A stretch of DNA of 64,000 nt from FEN-680 sp036845225 (GCA_036845225.1 DAIUEJ010000005.1:32826-96825); one strand, 5' to 3'; shown: positions 16,691 through 26,379, counted from the first letter of the stretch. Notes: generated by a model from the sequence alone, not told the origin. Made by a program: numbers and translations.

Positions 16691-18031
16691 TCAATGCAGC
16701 CTTCTCATGACCGCCATGAACATCCCGTCGCAGCGGTCCGTATCAGGGAACAACTGCAGGTGGGGCATCACTTCGCAGCCCCTGAGCGTGGCGGGCTCCG
16801 CCCCGAACCCCGGAACATTCTCCATGAACGCCGCCACGACGCCCGCGTTCTCCCGGTGAGAGATGGTGCAGGTCGAATAGACCAGCAGACCGTGGGGGGC
16901 GACCACCTTCGCCGCTTCCGCCAGCAACTGCGATTGAAGCTCAACGAGCCTGTCAACGTCTTCGGGCTTCTTGCGCCACCGCGCGTCCGGCCTCCTCGCA
17001 AGAGTCCCGAGCCCTGTGCACGGCGCGTCCAGCAGGACCCGTTCAAAAGACGCGTCCAACCATGCGCTGGCCCTCCTGGCGTCCATCTCCATTGTGCTGA
17101 CTATGGTGTTGCCAAGCCTCTCGGCGGCCTCCGACACCAGTGCCAGCCGGGCCGGGTTCGCGTCGACGGCCACCACGGAGCCGACATTTCCCATCAGTTC
17201 CGCCAGGTGGTTCGCCTTGCCCCCCGGGGCCGCGCAGAGGTCCAGGACTTTCATCCCCGGATCGGGGCCGACCTGGTGCGCCACCAGTTGAGAACCCTCA
17301 TCCTGCACGGCGAAAAGCCCACCCCTGAACTCCTCCAGGTCGCCGACCGGCCCGGTCCCCTTGACCTTGAGGCACTCCGGCGTGATCTCGCCCGCCGAGA
17401 CGTCGATGCCCTTGGAGGCGAGCGACGCCGCCAGATCGTCCCTGCTCACCCGCGGCAGGTTGGCTCGAAGAGACAGCAGGGGTTCGACGTTGTCGGCCTC
17501 GCAGATCGCCTCGGCTTTCTCGAAGGAGAGCTCACGTATCCACATCTCGACGACCCACCTGGGATGTGAATATCGCGTCTCGAGGTATCCGGCCGGGTCT
17601 TCTTCCCTATCGGGGAAGGCTATCTTCTCGTAGCTCCGCGAGAATGCCCGCATCACCGCGTTGACGAAGCCCACCGCGTGTTGCCCCACAACCTCCGCGG
17701 TCGCCGTGGCGGCCATGTCCACCGCGGCGTAGCCGGGGACCGACATGAACATCAACTGGAATGCCGAGAGCCTCAACGCCCAGATCACGCCGGGGTCGAG
17801 CGACTCAAGAGGACGGTTGGAAAACTGTTTGAGCACCCAGTCGAGCGTGAGCTTCATGCGGACGGTGCCCTGGACCAGGCCCGTCACCAGGGCCTTGTCG
17901 CGGCGGTCCAGTCCCGACCCTTCGAGCGCCGATGACAGCAGCGAGCCGACGAACACGTCCCGCTGCTGGTAGTCCAGCAATATCCGCAGGGCCAGGATGC
18001 GGGACGGGGCTCCGCCGGTGTCCGTTTCCAC
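16691..18031 (-). CDS. rsmB: 16S rRNA m5C967 methyltransferase
   Basis: RsmB methylates cytosine 967 of 16S rRNA using S-adenosylmethionine. The N-terminal NusB-like RNA-binding domain covers about residues 1-150. The catalytic domain has LDLCAAPGGKANHLAEL, DAPCTGLGTLARRPDARW (catalytic Cys region) and YSTCTISHRENAGVV (second Cys). The 446-residue length is normal. It starts 4 bp after fmt, the last gene of the metK-def-fmt-rsmB run. Confidence 0.96.
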   Translation of the reverse strand: METDTGGAPSRILALRILLDYQQRDVFVGSLLSSALEGSGLDRRDKALVTGLVQGTVRMKLTLDWVLKQFSNRPLESLDPGVIWALRLSAFQLMFMSVPGYAAVDMAATATAEVVGQHAVGFVNAVMRAFSRSYEKIAFPDREEDPAGYLETRYSHPRWVVEMWIRELSFEKAEAICEADNVEPLLSLRANLPRVSRDDLAASLASKGIDVSAGEITPECLKVKGTGPVGDLEEFRGGLFAVQDEGSQLVAHQVGPDPGMKVLDLCAAPGGKANHLAELMGNVGSVVAVDANPARLALVSEAAERLGNTIVSTMEMDARRASAWLDASFERVLLDAPCTGLGTLARRPDARWRKKPEDVDRLVELQSQLLAEAAKVVAPHGLLVYSTCTISHRENAGVVAAFMENVPGFGAEPATLRGCEVMPHLQLFPDTDRCDGMFMAVMRRLH

Positions 18032-18035
18032 GCCG

Positions 18036-18980
18036 CTAATCCTCCACGCCGCTGTCGAAGCTCTCGGCGATCAAGAGGCGCTGGCCGCGCGAGAACTCGG
18101 GAGCCCCCATCCTGTTCTTGCCCTCAGGCTGCAACGTCACGATCTGGATGCCAGTCGAGCCGGTGTTGACAAGGAAGCCTTCCTTGCCCAGATTCATGAT
18201 GGTCCCGGGCTCGTCTTCCGGGGGCACCTCGGTCACGTGCGCCGCCCATATCTTCACCCGCTTTCCTCTGAACCAGGTGTAGGCGCCGGGCGAGGGGTTC
18301 ATCGCCCGCACCAGACGATCGATGGACTCCGCCGGCCGGTCCCAGTCGATCTCGGCGTCGGGCGCCTTCAGCGGTGGGGCGTAGGTCGCCTTGTCTTCTT
18401 CCTGCGCCACAGGGGACGCGGCGCCCGCTTCGATGTCATCCAGCGTAGCTGCCAGCACTCCTGCGCCTGCGTGTGAGAGCCTTGCGCCCAGGACCCCCGA
18501 GTTGTCGTCGTCGTAGATGGGCACTTCCTGGTGCTCGAGGATGTCCCCGGTGTCAAGCCGCTCGTTCATCATTATCGTAGTCACACCGGTTATGCTTGCG
18601 CCGTTCATCAGCGCGCGCTCGATCGGCGCCGCGCCACGGTACCTGGGGAGGAGTGAGGGATGAAGGTTGATGAATCCGAGTGGTGGCACATCCAGCAGCC
18701 AGCGCGGGATGAGCCCGCCGAACGCGACCACGACCCCGGCGTCCCACTCGACGCCGTCGACGAAGCCGCCGAAGCACTGCCTGGAAAGGTTTTCGGGCTG
18801 CCAGACCTCGATGCCGAGCTCGCGTGCCTTTGTTACCGCCGGGGTGGGGACGGTGCGCAGGCCGCGTCCGGCGGGCCTGTCCGGGCGGCTCACCAGTGCG
18901 AGCACAGAGTGAGTGCTCGCCGCGAGCTTCTCGAGCGGCTCGATCGCGAAACTGTCGCTTGCGAAGAATAAGACCCTCAA
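18036..18980 (-). CDS. fmt: Methionyl-tRNA formyltransferase
   Basis: Fmt formylates initiator Met-tRNA with 10-formyltetrahydrofolate. The 314-residue protein has HPSLLPRYRGAAPIERALM, with the catalytic Asn-His-Asp neighbourhood, GVTTIMMNERLDTGDIL, and a C-terminal OB-type region from about residue 205. It sits 15 bp after def, the usual pairing of formylation and deformylation. Confidence 0.96.
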   Translation of the reverse strand: MRVLFFASDSFAIEPLEKLAASTHSVLALVSRPDRPAGRGLRTVPTPAVTKARELGIEVWQPENLSRQCFGGFVDGVEWDAGVVVAFGGLIPRWLLDVPPLGFINLHPSLLPRYRGAAPIERALMNGASITGVTTIMMNERLDTGDILEHQEVPIYDDDNSGVLGARLSHAGAGVLAATLDDIEAGAASPVAQEEDKATYAPPLKAPDAEIDWDRPAESIDRLVRAMNPSPGAYTWFRGKRVKIWAAHVTEVPPEDEPGTIMNLGKEGFLVNTGSTGIQIVTLQPEGKNRMGAPEFSRGQRLLIAESFDSGVED

Positions 18981-18995
18981 GCCTTCTCCGGGGGT

Positions 18996-19508
18996 TCAGG
19001 CGCCTGGCATCGCCCGTCGGATCTCGAGCTCCTGGTATTCCTCCAGGGCCCGCTTCCTCTCCTCACTGTCGCACCGGTCCAATATCAGGACACCGTCAAG
19101 GTGGTCGCACTCGTGCTGCATGACCCTGGCGGGAAAACCTTCAGCTTCGATGAGGACATTGTGGCCGGAAGGCGTCACGCACTTCGTGACCACCCTCGAG
19201 TGCCTCTCCACGTTCACGTAGATGCCGGGCAGGCTGAGGCAGCCTTCGTCGTTCTGCTCTTCACCCTCGGCCTCGACTATTTCCGGGTTCACCATACACC
19301 TTGGGCCGCAACCGAAGTCGTAGACGAACAGCCGCTTGAGGACTCCCACCTGCGGGGCGGCGAGCCCCACGCGCCCCGGCTCGGCCAAGAGCGTATCGGA
19401 CATCTCCTTGATGAGGCTGCGAGCGTCGGAGTCTATCTCTGAGAGCTCACGGCTCCGCTCCCTGAGAACAGGGTCGCCCAGCTTCCTGATCTTCAGCGCC
19501 AAGTGCAA
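18996..19508 (-). CDS. def: Peptide deformylase
   Basis: Def removes the formyl group from nascent proteins using a metal ion. All three motifs are intact in 170 residues: GLAAPQVG, EGCLSLPG and QHECDHLDG, supplying the Cys and two His ligands and the catalytic Glu-equivalent position (here HECDH rather than the commoner HExDH, so the same pattern). It lies between metK (6 bp upstream) and fmt. Confidence 0.96.
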   Translation of the reverse strand: MHLALKIRKLGDPVLRERSRELSEIDSDARSLIKEMSDTLLAEPGRVGLAAPQVGVLKRLFVYDFGCGPRCMVNPEIVEAEGEEQNDEGCLSLPGIYVNVERHSRVVTKCVTPSGHNVLIEAEGFPARVMQHECDHLDGVLILDRCDSEERKRALEEYQELEIRRAMPGA

Positions 19509-19514
19509 GTCCCC

Positions 19515-20714
19515 CTAGAGTCCCGCTTCCTGCCTGAGTACAGCAGCTTTATCCGTCCTCTCCCAGGTGAATCCTTCTTCGTCCCTGCCGAAATGACCGT
19601 ACGCGGCGGTCGCCTTGTATATGGGGTTGAGCAGTTTGAGGTCACGGATAATGGCCGCCGGCCGCAGGTCGAAGACCTCTCGTATCAGTTCCTCTATCCG
19701 CTCGATCGGGACCTTCTCGGTACCGTAGCCCTCGCAGGAGATGGAGACCGGGTGCGCCTTGCCGATGACGTAGGCGAGCTGTATCTCGAACCTGTCGGCG
19801 AGCCCCGCAGCCACCACATTCTTCGCGACGTAGCGGGCCGCGTAAGACGCGGAGCGGTCGACCTTCGATGGGTCCTTGCCGGAGAAGCACCCGCCGCCGT
19901 GGCGGGCCATGCCGCCGTAAGTGTCGACGATTATCTTCCGCCCCGTCAGGCCGGTGTCTCCCATCGGCCCGCCGGTGACGAAGGCTCCCGTCGGGTTCAC
20001 CAGGAACTGCGGCTTCAGCGCCAGCCACTCCTCCGGGATCACCGGTTTGAGCACGTGCTCCTCCAGGTCCGGCTTCATGAGCCCCATGATATCTATGCCG
20101 TCGTTGTGCTGCGCCGAGATGACCACGGTGCGGATACCGATCGGCTTGTAGCCGTCATACTCGATGGTGACCTGGCTCTTGCCGTCCGGCCTCAGGTAAG
20201 GGATTATGCCAGCCTTGCGCACGTCGGCGAGGCGCCGCGCCAGCTTGTGCGCGAGCATTATCGGCATGGGCATGAGCTCCTCGGTCTCGTTGCACGCGAA
20301 GCCGAACATCATTCCCTGGTCGCCGGCCCCCTGCGCGTCGAGCTGCTCGTCGCTGGCTTTGCCCAATCGCAGTTCCAGGGAGGAGTCGACCCCTTGCTTG
20401 ATGTCGGGAGACTGCTCGTCTATGGATATCATCACGCCGCAGGTCTCGAAGTCGAATCCCAACTCGGGCCTGGTGTATCCGATGTCCCGCACGGTCTCCT
20501 TGATGACCTTGCGCATGTCCACATAGGCGTCTGTAGTGATCTCGCCGGACACAACGGTCAGTCCGGTCGTCACCAACGTCTCGCACGCCACGTGGGCGTT
20601 CGGGTCTGTCCCGATTATCTCGTCGAGGATCGAGTCGCTTATCATGTCCGCCACCTTATCGGGGTGTCCCTCCGTGACGGATTCGGATGTAAAGAGCTTC
20701 ATTTCCTGCGCCAT
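19515..20714 (-). CDS. metK: S-adenosylmethionine synthetase
   Basis: MetK makes S-adenosylmethionine from methionine and ATP. Motifs are EGHPDKVADM, GAGDQGMMFG and the phosphate-binding GGGCFSGKDPSKVDRSASY; the length of 399 residues is typical. The ATG at 20714 is chosen because GGAGGGAG lies just upstream and homology begins there, although the frame stays open to 20903. The 240-bp leader (20715-20955) shows no recognisable SAM riboswitch. It heads a four-gene run with def, fmt and rsmB. Confidence 0.97.
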   Translation of the reverse strand: MAQEMKLFTSESVTEGHPDKVADMISDSILDEIIGTDPNAHVACETLVTTGLTVVSGEITTDAYVDMRKVIKETVRDIGYTRPELGFDFETCGVMISIDEQSPDIKQGVDSSLELRLGKASDEQLDAQGAGDQGMMFGFACNETEELMPMPIMLAHKLARRLADVRKAGIIPYLRPDGKSQVTIEYDGYKPIGIRTVVISAQHNDGIDIMGLMKPDLEEHVLKPVIPEEWLALKPQFLVNPTGAFVTGGPMGDTGLTGRKIIVDTYGGMARHGGGCFSGKDPSKVDRSASYAARYVAKNVVAAGLADRFEIQLAYVIGKAHPVSISCEGYGTEKVPIERIEELIREVFDLRPAAIIRDLKLLNPIYKATAAYGHFGRDEEGFTWERTDKAAVLRQEAGL

Positions 20715-20955
20715 AATCTCCCTCCAGTAACAATAGAAGTCCGCGTGATGCGCCACGCCCGCGAAGCGCTCCCGAGCACAACTTCGCCTCGGCGATGTAG
20801 CAATGCGTTGTGTCCCTTGTGTACTGTACCCCCTCCCAGGCCTGGAAGGAGGCACTTTAAACACGGGATTCCAACGCGGATAGGATATCACAAACGGGAT
20901 CACGTCGCGGTTGAAGCCGTCGCTGTCCTGTCACGCGGGAGGCGGTCGGCTGCGC

Positions 20956-21639
20956 TCAGGACCCCGGCTGCGCCGTCGTCTTGGTGATGAAATCCCCGTT
21001 CATTCCGTCGACCAGGACATGGAGGACCTCGGAGCCCGGGGTCGGGACCCGGTAGGAGACGTCCCATATCCACTGGTACCTGGGTGCCGGCGTCTTCTCG
21101 CCGACGGCGTCATAGTCGGCCTTACAGCGCAGGACCGCATCGACCTTGGCGTCAGAGTGCGTATTCTGGTAGTCTCCCCCGCCGTTGCGGAAGGCTACTG
21201 TGTAAGCCTCGGGCGAGTCGACTCGGAAACTCTCCTTCGGCTTCTCTTTCTTGTAAGTCTCCTGGCCGGTGTCTCCACCCTTGGCTTCCCCGGGCGCGTT
21301 CGGCCAGACGTTGCCGCGGTTGTAGATGACGAACATCTGAGAGTCCGTTTCCGGTGTGGGAGAGTAGTATTAGACCTCCCAGATCTTGGCCTTGCCGTCC
21401 CGCCCCAAGCCGTCCGGGTCTCCGCTGCGCACCTGGATCATCCAGTTGTCGGACTGCCACTTGTCAGCCGCCGGCTTGGTGAACTGGGTGGCTTCGTACG
21501 CCGTGACCGACTCGGGCCGGCCCTCGGTCGGGTCCACCACGGCGTCGCTCTTCTTCCCACAACCCGGCAATACGACCGCCGCCGCGATGAGCGCCGCGCA
21601 CGCTATAAACAGTACGATGATCGATCTGCTCTTCCGCAT
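20956..21639 (-). pseudogene. Putative lipoprotein gene interrupted by one in-frame TAA
   Basis: Two open segments (21639-21370 and 21336-20956) are in the same frame and are separated only by a TAA at 21370-21372 plus 12 sense codons. Read through, they give one protein of about 227 residues: a lipoprotein signal (MRKSRSIIVLF..., lipobox LPGC), a KIWEV-stop-YYSPTPETD junction, then MFVIYNRGNVW and a C-terminal domain ending near DVSYRVPTPGSEVLHVLVDG. The stop lies in a run GTC TAA TAC TAC, so a single C-to-A change from TAC would explain it. Function is not recognised. It may be a recent pseudogene, a sequencing error or two separate products; the second part has no ribosome binding site. 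Confidence 0.65.
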
Positions 21640-21732
21640 CGCTTCTCCTGGTGTTCACAAGGCTCCGGAACGCGCTGCCTGATGGCTCACTGTGTATAAC
21701 GGCCGGAAGGCTCTCCGGGAGCGCCAAAGTTT

Positions 21733-21761
21733 ATCATACCTGAGAGTTTAGACTCTCCAAA
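21733..21761 (-). promoter_or_regulatory. Promoter with palindrome in the spacer (interrupted lipoprotein gene)
   Basis: On the minus strand TTTGGA (21756-21761) and TATGAT (21733-21738) are 17 bp apart. A perfect 6-bp inverted repeat, GAGAGT-N4-ACTCTC (21742-21757), overlaps the -35 and fills most of the spacer, a layout suited to a repressor or MerR-like operator. Confidence 0.45.
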
Positions 21762-21814
21762 CCTACTACTGGTTCGTCCGGTCAGCCACGCTTTTTCTCA
21801 ACTGCCCGCGCTCC

Positions 21815-22573
21815 TCACCTCCCGACCGCGAGCCTCGATGAAAGGAAAACCGGTAGCCCGACCTCCTCCATCTTCTTCTGCACGCTCTGAACGTCATACT
21901 CTACCCGGTGGAAAGAGAGCGCGCCCTCTTCAGGCCTGAAGGTGACGTAGCACGCCCGCGGGTCGCCGTCGCGCGGCTGCCCGACGCTACCTGCGTTGAT
22001 CAGATACCTGGTGCCTTCCTCCAGCTCGATCTGGAGGGCGTCGGACGGCATTGCGAACTCGAGCGCGTCGCGGTCGCCGGACTCCTGCGCTTCCAGCGGC
22101 CAGCTGAAGACCGCGGGAGAGTGCGAGTGCCCGTGGAAGCAGAGGCGGTTCTCGAGTTTGAGGAAGCTGCGGTAAGCCTGTTCAGGGGAGAGGATGTACT
22201 CCCACACGGGGTCGCGCGGGCTCCCGTGGACCAGGAGGGCGGCGTCGTGGAGCAGGCTCCGGGCCGTCGCGAGCCCGGCGATACAGGCGGCTTCGAGCTC
22301 GCCAAGCACGCCGCGCGTCCACTCGTTGGCGAGGCGGGCGTCGGGGTTGAAGCGCTCCAGGGATATCGCGCCTATCGAGCCCAGGTCGTGGTTGCCGACC
22401 ACGCAGGCCGCCTCCAGCCGCGAGACCAGTGAGATGCACTCGTTGGGGAAAGGCCCGTAGCCGACGGTGTCGCCGGCGCACCACCATGCGTCCAGGTCAC
22501 CGGCGTGCCTCAAGACGGCCTCGGCCGCCGGCAAATTGGCGTGGATGTCCGCGACGATCCCGATCTCGCTCAA
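21815..22573 (-). CDS. Calcineurin-like metallophosphoesterase
   Basis: This 252-residue soluble phosphoesterase has the full metal-binding set: VADIHANLPA, WWCAGDTVGYGP, VVGNHDLGS, HGHSHSP and INAGSVGQPRDGDPRA. It belongs to the YfcE-like branch that starts with D-x-H-x-N and hydrolyses phosphodiesters or phosphoprotein/nucleotide substrates; the actual substrate cannot be read from sequence. It is on the same strand as the small gene at 22622, 48 bp downstream of it. Confidence 0.92.
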   Translation of the reverse strand: MSEIGIVADIHANLPAAEAVLRHAGDLDAWWCAGDTVGYGPFPNECISLVSRLEAACVVGNHDLGSIGAISLERFNPDARLANEWTRGVLGELEAACIAGLATARSLLHDAALLVHGSPRDPVWEYILSPEQAYRSFLKLENRLCFHGHSHSPAVFSWPLEAQESGDRDALEFAMPSDALQIELEEGTRYLINAGSVGQPRDGDPRACYVTFRPEEGALSFHRVEYDVQSVQKKMEEVGLPVFLSSRLAVGR

Positions 22574-22621
22574 TGTGGCTCCTGCCCGAACGGCTCCGGC
22601 CCTTCGGCCGGTCGGCCAGGC

Positions 22622-22903
22622 TCAGGTGGCGATATGGCCGTGGAGGGCGATGATGTTGCTCCATGGGATGAAGTAGTGGTGCATCCCCAGCTCTCCGCGG
22701 GCGGCGAGGGTGATGCCTTCGACTTTGACCGCCACGACCGCGTAGAACTTGACGTTGGGTATCTCGTGTCTGATGAATATCTCGAGCGCCTGGCACGCGG
22801 AGTCCCACCCGAACATCTGCCGGCACAGCTCCACGGGCAGGTGCTTGATGTCATCTCCCGGAGCCTGCACGTAACACGGCTCCCTCAAGCTTATGATCTG
22901 CAT
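22622..22903 (-). CDS. Conserved-looking hypothetical protein, 93 aa
   Basis: The family is not recognised. The protein is compact and soluble (MQIISLREPCYVQ start), with mixed hydrophobic strands such as NVKFYAVVAVKVEGITL and an ending ALHGHIAT, which suggests a small beta-rich fold. The gene follows a GGAGGC ribosome binding site and shares the strand with the phosphoesterase downstream. It is divergent from the zinc-ribbon membrane protein gene. Confidence 0.65.
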   Translation of the reverse strand: MQIISLREPCYVQAPGDDIKHLPVELCRQMFGWDSACQALEIFIRHEIPNVKFYAVVAVKVEGITLAARGELGMHHYFIPWSNIIALHGHIAT

Positions 22904-23056
22904 GGTTCATGCCTCCTTTTAAGCGTTATCGCGGTAAGGATAGACCACTACCCGAGTTGTTTCAAATGAGGAGCCGGGTGACGCCGCCTGGCGGCTTTGT
23001 TGTAGAATACGGTAATTTTCAACGCTTGTTCAGGAACATCCCTTGGAGCGTAGTAT

Positions 23057-24433
23057 TTGAAGACATGTGAACTCTGCGGCATCGAGAACCCGGATGAAGC
23101 CCGCTTCTGCATGAAGTGCGGGAAAGACCTCGACAAGGTCAAATCGTCCGACGTCCCTGAGGAGATGCTGTCCGGCTCCGACACGTTCACGCCAGTGGAC
23201 GACGATGAATTCGCGCGCCTCGCCCCCACCCGCCGCATCACCAGGGAGCCGGTCGGCGACGTAGCTTCATACAAAGAGGCCGCTGCCGCCGCTGCGGCCG
23301 CGTGGGAAGCTGAAGAGGAGCAGGCAAATCTTCAGGAGCAGGCAGCGAGTCAGAAGCAGGCCGACACCGCTGCGCAGGCAGCGCCGGCTCCGCAGCCCGG
23401 CCAACCCCCCTCGTCCGTGCAACCGCAACAGCCGGCCGCGGAGGCTTCGGAGATCCATCAAACGGGGGTGACCGCGGACTTCAAGGACCAGAAGCAGTTC
23501 TGCCACCGTTGCGGGATGGCGAACCCCCGCGACCAGCGTTTCTGCAAAAACTGCGGGTCCGCCCTCGCGGGCGCTCCCGGAGGTATAGCCGACCAGACTT
23601 TTGACGCGGCGCTGACGATGTCGCTGCCTGGTGTGCCCGTCGAGACCACCATGCTGGCCGACGTCTCGCCCGCGAGCGTCTACTCGACAGCGGACGCGGC
23701 CGTGGAGGGACGGGCGCGCGAGCGACGCGGCTCCGGGGGCCTCGCGGACTGGGACGCCCGCGAGTGGCTGGGGTTGATCGTCGCCACCCTGATCGCCGCC
23801 GTCGGCATCTGGTTCGCGTTCTTCGGTGGATACGCCCTTCTCTTCAACGCGGGCTCCAACAACATCCACAAGGCCGGCGCCACCATGGAGAAGCTCACCA
23901 GTTTTGCTTTCGGCATCTCGGCGACCTTCGAGACCCAGCAGGGCAAGTCCCCTGGCGGCGGACACGTGATGTTCCTGTCCCCCGACAGGTCCGCCTGGGA
24001 GATCAGCCGCAGCGGGCCGGGGCCCGCGGCGATCCAGGGAACCGTTCAGGTGGCCGAGAAGACGTTCTCCGGCCCCGGAGGCGCCTGGCAGCCGGCGGAC
24101 CCCGCGACGGCTACCGGCAATGTCCTGTTGATGTGGAAGAGCTTCAAGAACGTCGAGACTCTGCCGAACGCGCCAATGGGCGCGAGCCCGGTGTGCCTGC
24201 ACTACAAGTACCGGATGGACCCCCGGCTGTTCATGACCGTCCTCGGGCTCGGGAACCAGGACGTGGTGAGCGACGCGGTCATGGAGGTGTGGATCGACAA
24301 GACCTCGTTCCAGATCATCCGCGAGACCGCCCAGGTCTTCAACGCACAGGTGAACGGGGAGCGGACGAGCGTCGTCCTGGTGATGGACCTGAACGAGACG
24401 GGGAAGCCGTACCAGATCAATCCGCCGATCTAG
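23057..24433 (+). CDS. Membrane protein with two N-terminal zinc ribbons and extracytoplasmic domain
   Basis: The 458-residue protein has two double-Cys zinc ribbons, CELCGIENPDEARFCMKCG at the N-terminus and CHRCGMANPRDQRFCKNCG near residue 152. They are separated by a low-complexity Ala/Gln/Pro linker. One membrane segment follows (EWLGLIVATLIAAVGIWFAFFGGYALLF, near residues 238-265), then about 190 residues that should lie outside the cell. The outer part has LolA/LppX-like features by eye (FAFGISATFETQ; IDKTSFQIIRETAQVF), which is only suggestive. Start is TTG with GGAG eight bases upstream. Function unknown; the cytosolic ribbons may report on the outside domain. Confidence 0.82.
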   Translation: MKTCELCGIENPDEARFCMKCGKDLDKVKSSDVPEEMLSGSDTFTPVDDDEFARLAPTRRITREPVGDVASYKEAAAAAAAAWEAEEEQANLQEQAASQKQADTAAQAAPAPQPGQPPSSVQPQQPAAEASEIHQTGVTADFKDQKQFCHRCGMANPRDQRFCKNCGSALAGAPGGIADQTFDAALTMSLPGVPVETTMLADVSPASVYSTADAAVEGRARERRGSGGLADWDAREWLGLIVATLIAAVGIWFAFFGGYALLFNAGSNNIHKAGATMEKLTSFAFGISATFETQQGKSPGGGHVMFLSPDRSAWEISRSGPGPAAIQGTVQVAEKTFSGPGGAWQPADPATATGNVLLMWKSFKNVETLPNAPMGASPVCLHYKYRMDPRLFMTVLGLGNQDVVSDAVMEVWIDKTSFQIIRETAQVFNAQVNGERTSVVLVMDLNETGKPYQINPPI

Positions 24434-24467
24434 ACCCGGGGGCGCCGACCGCCCGGCCCAGGCGTCC

Positions 24468-26273
24468 TCAACCTTCCAGCGTCATACCCTTCGGCGCCTT
24501 GAACCGCCTCTCAAGTGAGCCGTCTTTCTTGCGCTCGACGCGGGCCTCTATGAATCCGCCGGGGACAGGTACCCTCCCCTCGACCCACTCGAGCCCGGAC
24601 GGCCTCGGGTCGAACTTGAAGCTCCTGTAGCCGGGCCCCGAGGGCCGGATACCGAGCACGTATTTCGAAAGCAGCGGCAGCACCCCGGCCGACCAGCCGT
24701 GGCACAGTGAGGTAAAGTGTCCATCCACCCCTCCCCTTCTTCCCGCCCATTCCCAGTAGGTCGTGGAAGGAGCGGTGTCGACCATGGTGCCCCAGCACCG
24801 CCTGATGAGCTCCAGGGCGCCGGCGTCGTCCCCCGCGGCAAACCTGGCGAGGGCTTCGTAGTTGACCATGAACGGCACCACCCTCTTGTTGTGGGGCTGC
24901 AGGCCGGGGGTGAGTCGATAGTAAGGGATGTCCACGTTGGTCGAGCCCCAGGCGACCCACATCTTCTCACGGATGTAGTCGAGCACGCGCCGCGCCTCCT
25001 CCGGCTCCTCCGTGAGGCCCGCGATGATAGCGAGGACGTTGGCGTCCTGAGGCACCCGTCCCGGGTCCACGGTGGTATCGACGAGGACGCCCTTGCCCTC
25101 GTCCCGCAGCTCGCGCTCGATGTTCTGCCCGAGCCTGAAAGCCCTCGAGACGTAGCCGATGGAGATGTCTTCCTCGCCGACCTCATGCGCTATGCTGGCC
25201 GCGCTGTTCAGCGCCCAGTAATACATGACGTTGGTGTAAGAAGGCTTTCCCAGGCGGAAGACGGTGAAGCACCACTCCCACATATTGAGCGGTGTCTGGC
25301 GGAACAGCCCGCCGCGACATTGACCGTGAAGATAAGCGAGCGCCCTCTTGATGACAGGGAACATCTCGCGCATCAGTGCCTCGTCCCCGGTGTGCATGTA
25401 GTACTGGTAAAGGACCACGACCCACCACGCCACATAGTCGCCGAAGAACCCGCTGGCCACCCTCGCCGGGATGGGACCCGGGCTGCATGCGGGGATGTAT
25501 CCGCTCTTCTCCTGGAAGGTGGAAAGCGACAGCGGGGAGTCCCTGATGGCGTCGGTCTCATACGTGCTCGCATATATGGCCGCGCCCGCCGGAGCGAGGT
25601 CGGCGGTCCAGACGAGCCTGTCCCGCTTGGCCCCGTCCACCACGACCCAGTCGCCTTCGGCTATCCTGTGCCTGGCGGCGACGCCGCCGAGGGCCGGGTC
25701 CACGGTGCACATCTCCACTGTGTGCAGCCCCGCGTACCACGCCCTGTTGAGAAGCTCATCGCTGCACAGGAAGTACCCGCATGAATCGAGGTCGCTGTGG
25801 TGGGGGGTGTAGGTCACCGAAGCGCTCTTCAACTCGACCTTGCCCGGCCGCTCGGGGTAGGCCCACAGATAGCGGAAACCCCCGCAGTGCGGCAGCTCGA
25901 CCTGGCCGTTCTCCCTCGCCCGCACGTGGTGGTAGTAGATGATGGGGTCGGCGATGGCGGCCGCCTCAGCGACGAGCGGATTGAGCAGGTGCTGGAGGGA
26001 TTCGACCGCCTGCACCCCGACCTTCCTGCAGTGCCCGGCCCCGAATGTCAGGCGAGGGTATCCACTGACCTCGCGCCCGAAATCTATGAGAATACCCCTG
26101 TTCGACGTCGGGGTGATCCTGATCTCGAGGCCGGCGGCCTCCGAGTACGGTATCTGCTCGTAAGCTTTGCCGAAGACGTTCGCGGTGCCGAGGGTTGCGG
26201 GCGCGACGGACCTCGAGTCGGGCTCGAGCCAGAACTCTTTGATTGAGGCGGTTTCTCTGAGGATCCGTGGCAA
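24468..26273 (-). CDS. Alpha-L-rhamnosidase-like six-hairpin glycosidase
   Basis: This 601-residue protein resembles the catalytic (alpha/alpha)6 barrel and C-terminal beta domain of GH78 rhamnosidases. The most diagnostic segment is VVDGAKRDRLVWTADL, matching the D-G/C-x-K/Q-R-x-R-x-x-W-x-G/A-D acid motif. Also seen are STTYWEWAG and a SLCHGWSAGVLPLLSKYVLG end typical of the family. There is no signal peptide, so it would act inside the cell on imported or endogenous glycosides. It is not in an obvious sugar-use operon. Substrate assignment is inference; other six-hairpin glycosidases share this fold. Confidence 0.82.
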   Translation of the reverse strand: MPRILRETASIKEFWLEPDSRSVAPATLGTANVFGKAYEQIPYSEAAGLEIRITPTSNRGILIDFGREVSGYPRLTFGAGHCRKVGVQAVESLQHLLNPLVAEAAAIADPIIYYHHVRARENGQVELPHCGGFRYLWAYPERPGKVELKSASVTYTPHHSDLDSCGYFLCSDELLNRAWYAGLHTVEMCTVDPALGGVAARHRIAEGDWVVVDGAKRDRLVWTADLAPAGAAIYASTYETDAIRDSPLSLSTFQEKSGYIPACSPGPIPARVASGFFGDYVAWWVVVLYQYYMHTGDEALMREMFPVIKRALAYLHGQCRGGLFRQTPLNMWEWCFTVFRLGKPSYTNVMYYWALNSAASIAHEVGEEDISIGYVSRAFRLGQNIERELRDEGKGVLVDTTVDPGRVPQDANVLAIIAGLTEEPEEARRVLDYIREKMWVAWGSTNVDIPYYRLTPGLQPHNKRVVPFMVNYEALARFAAGDDAGALELIRRCWGTMVDTAPSTTYWEWAGRRGGVDGHFTSLCHGWSAGVLPLLSKYVLGIRPSGPGYRSFKFDPRPSGLEWVEGRVPVPGGFIEARVERKKDGSLERRFKAPKGMTLEG

Positions 26274-26379
26274 AGGACACCTTTCGACAATCCCGGCGAA
26301 CGCGCACCAGATGCGCCGCCGGAGCCGGACCCGTCCTGCGCGGCTCGCGGCGCGCCTGTGCCACGCCGCGGCCCGGCAT

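Noticed and set aside
20715..20955. Possible SAM riboswitch in the metK leader
   Set aside because: None of the conserved SAM-I, SAM-II or SAM-IV blocks could be recognised in the 240 bp; only unremarkable stems.
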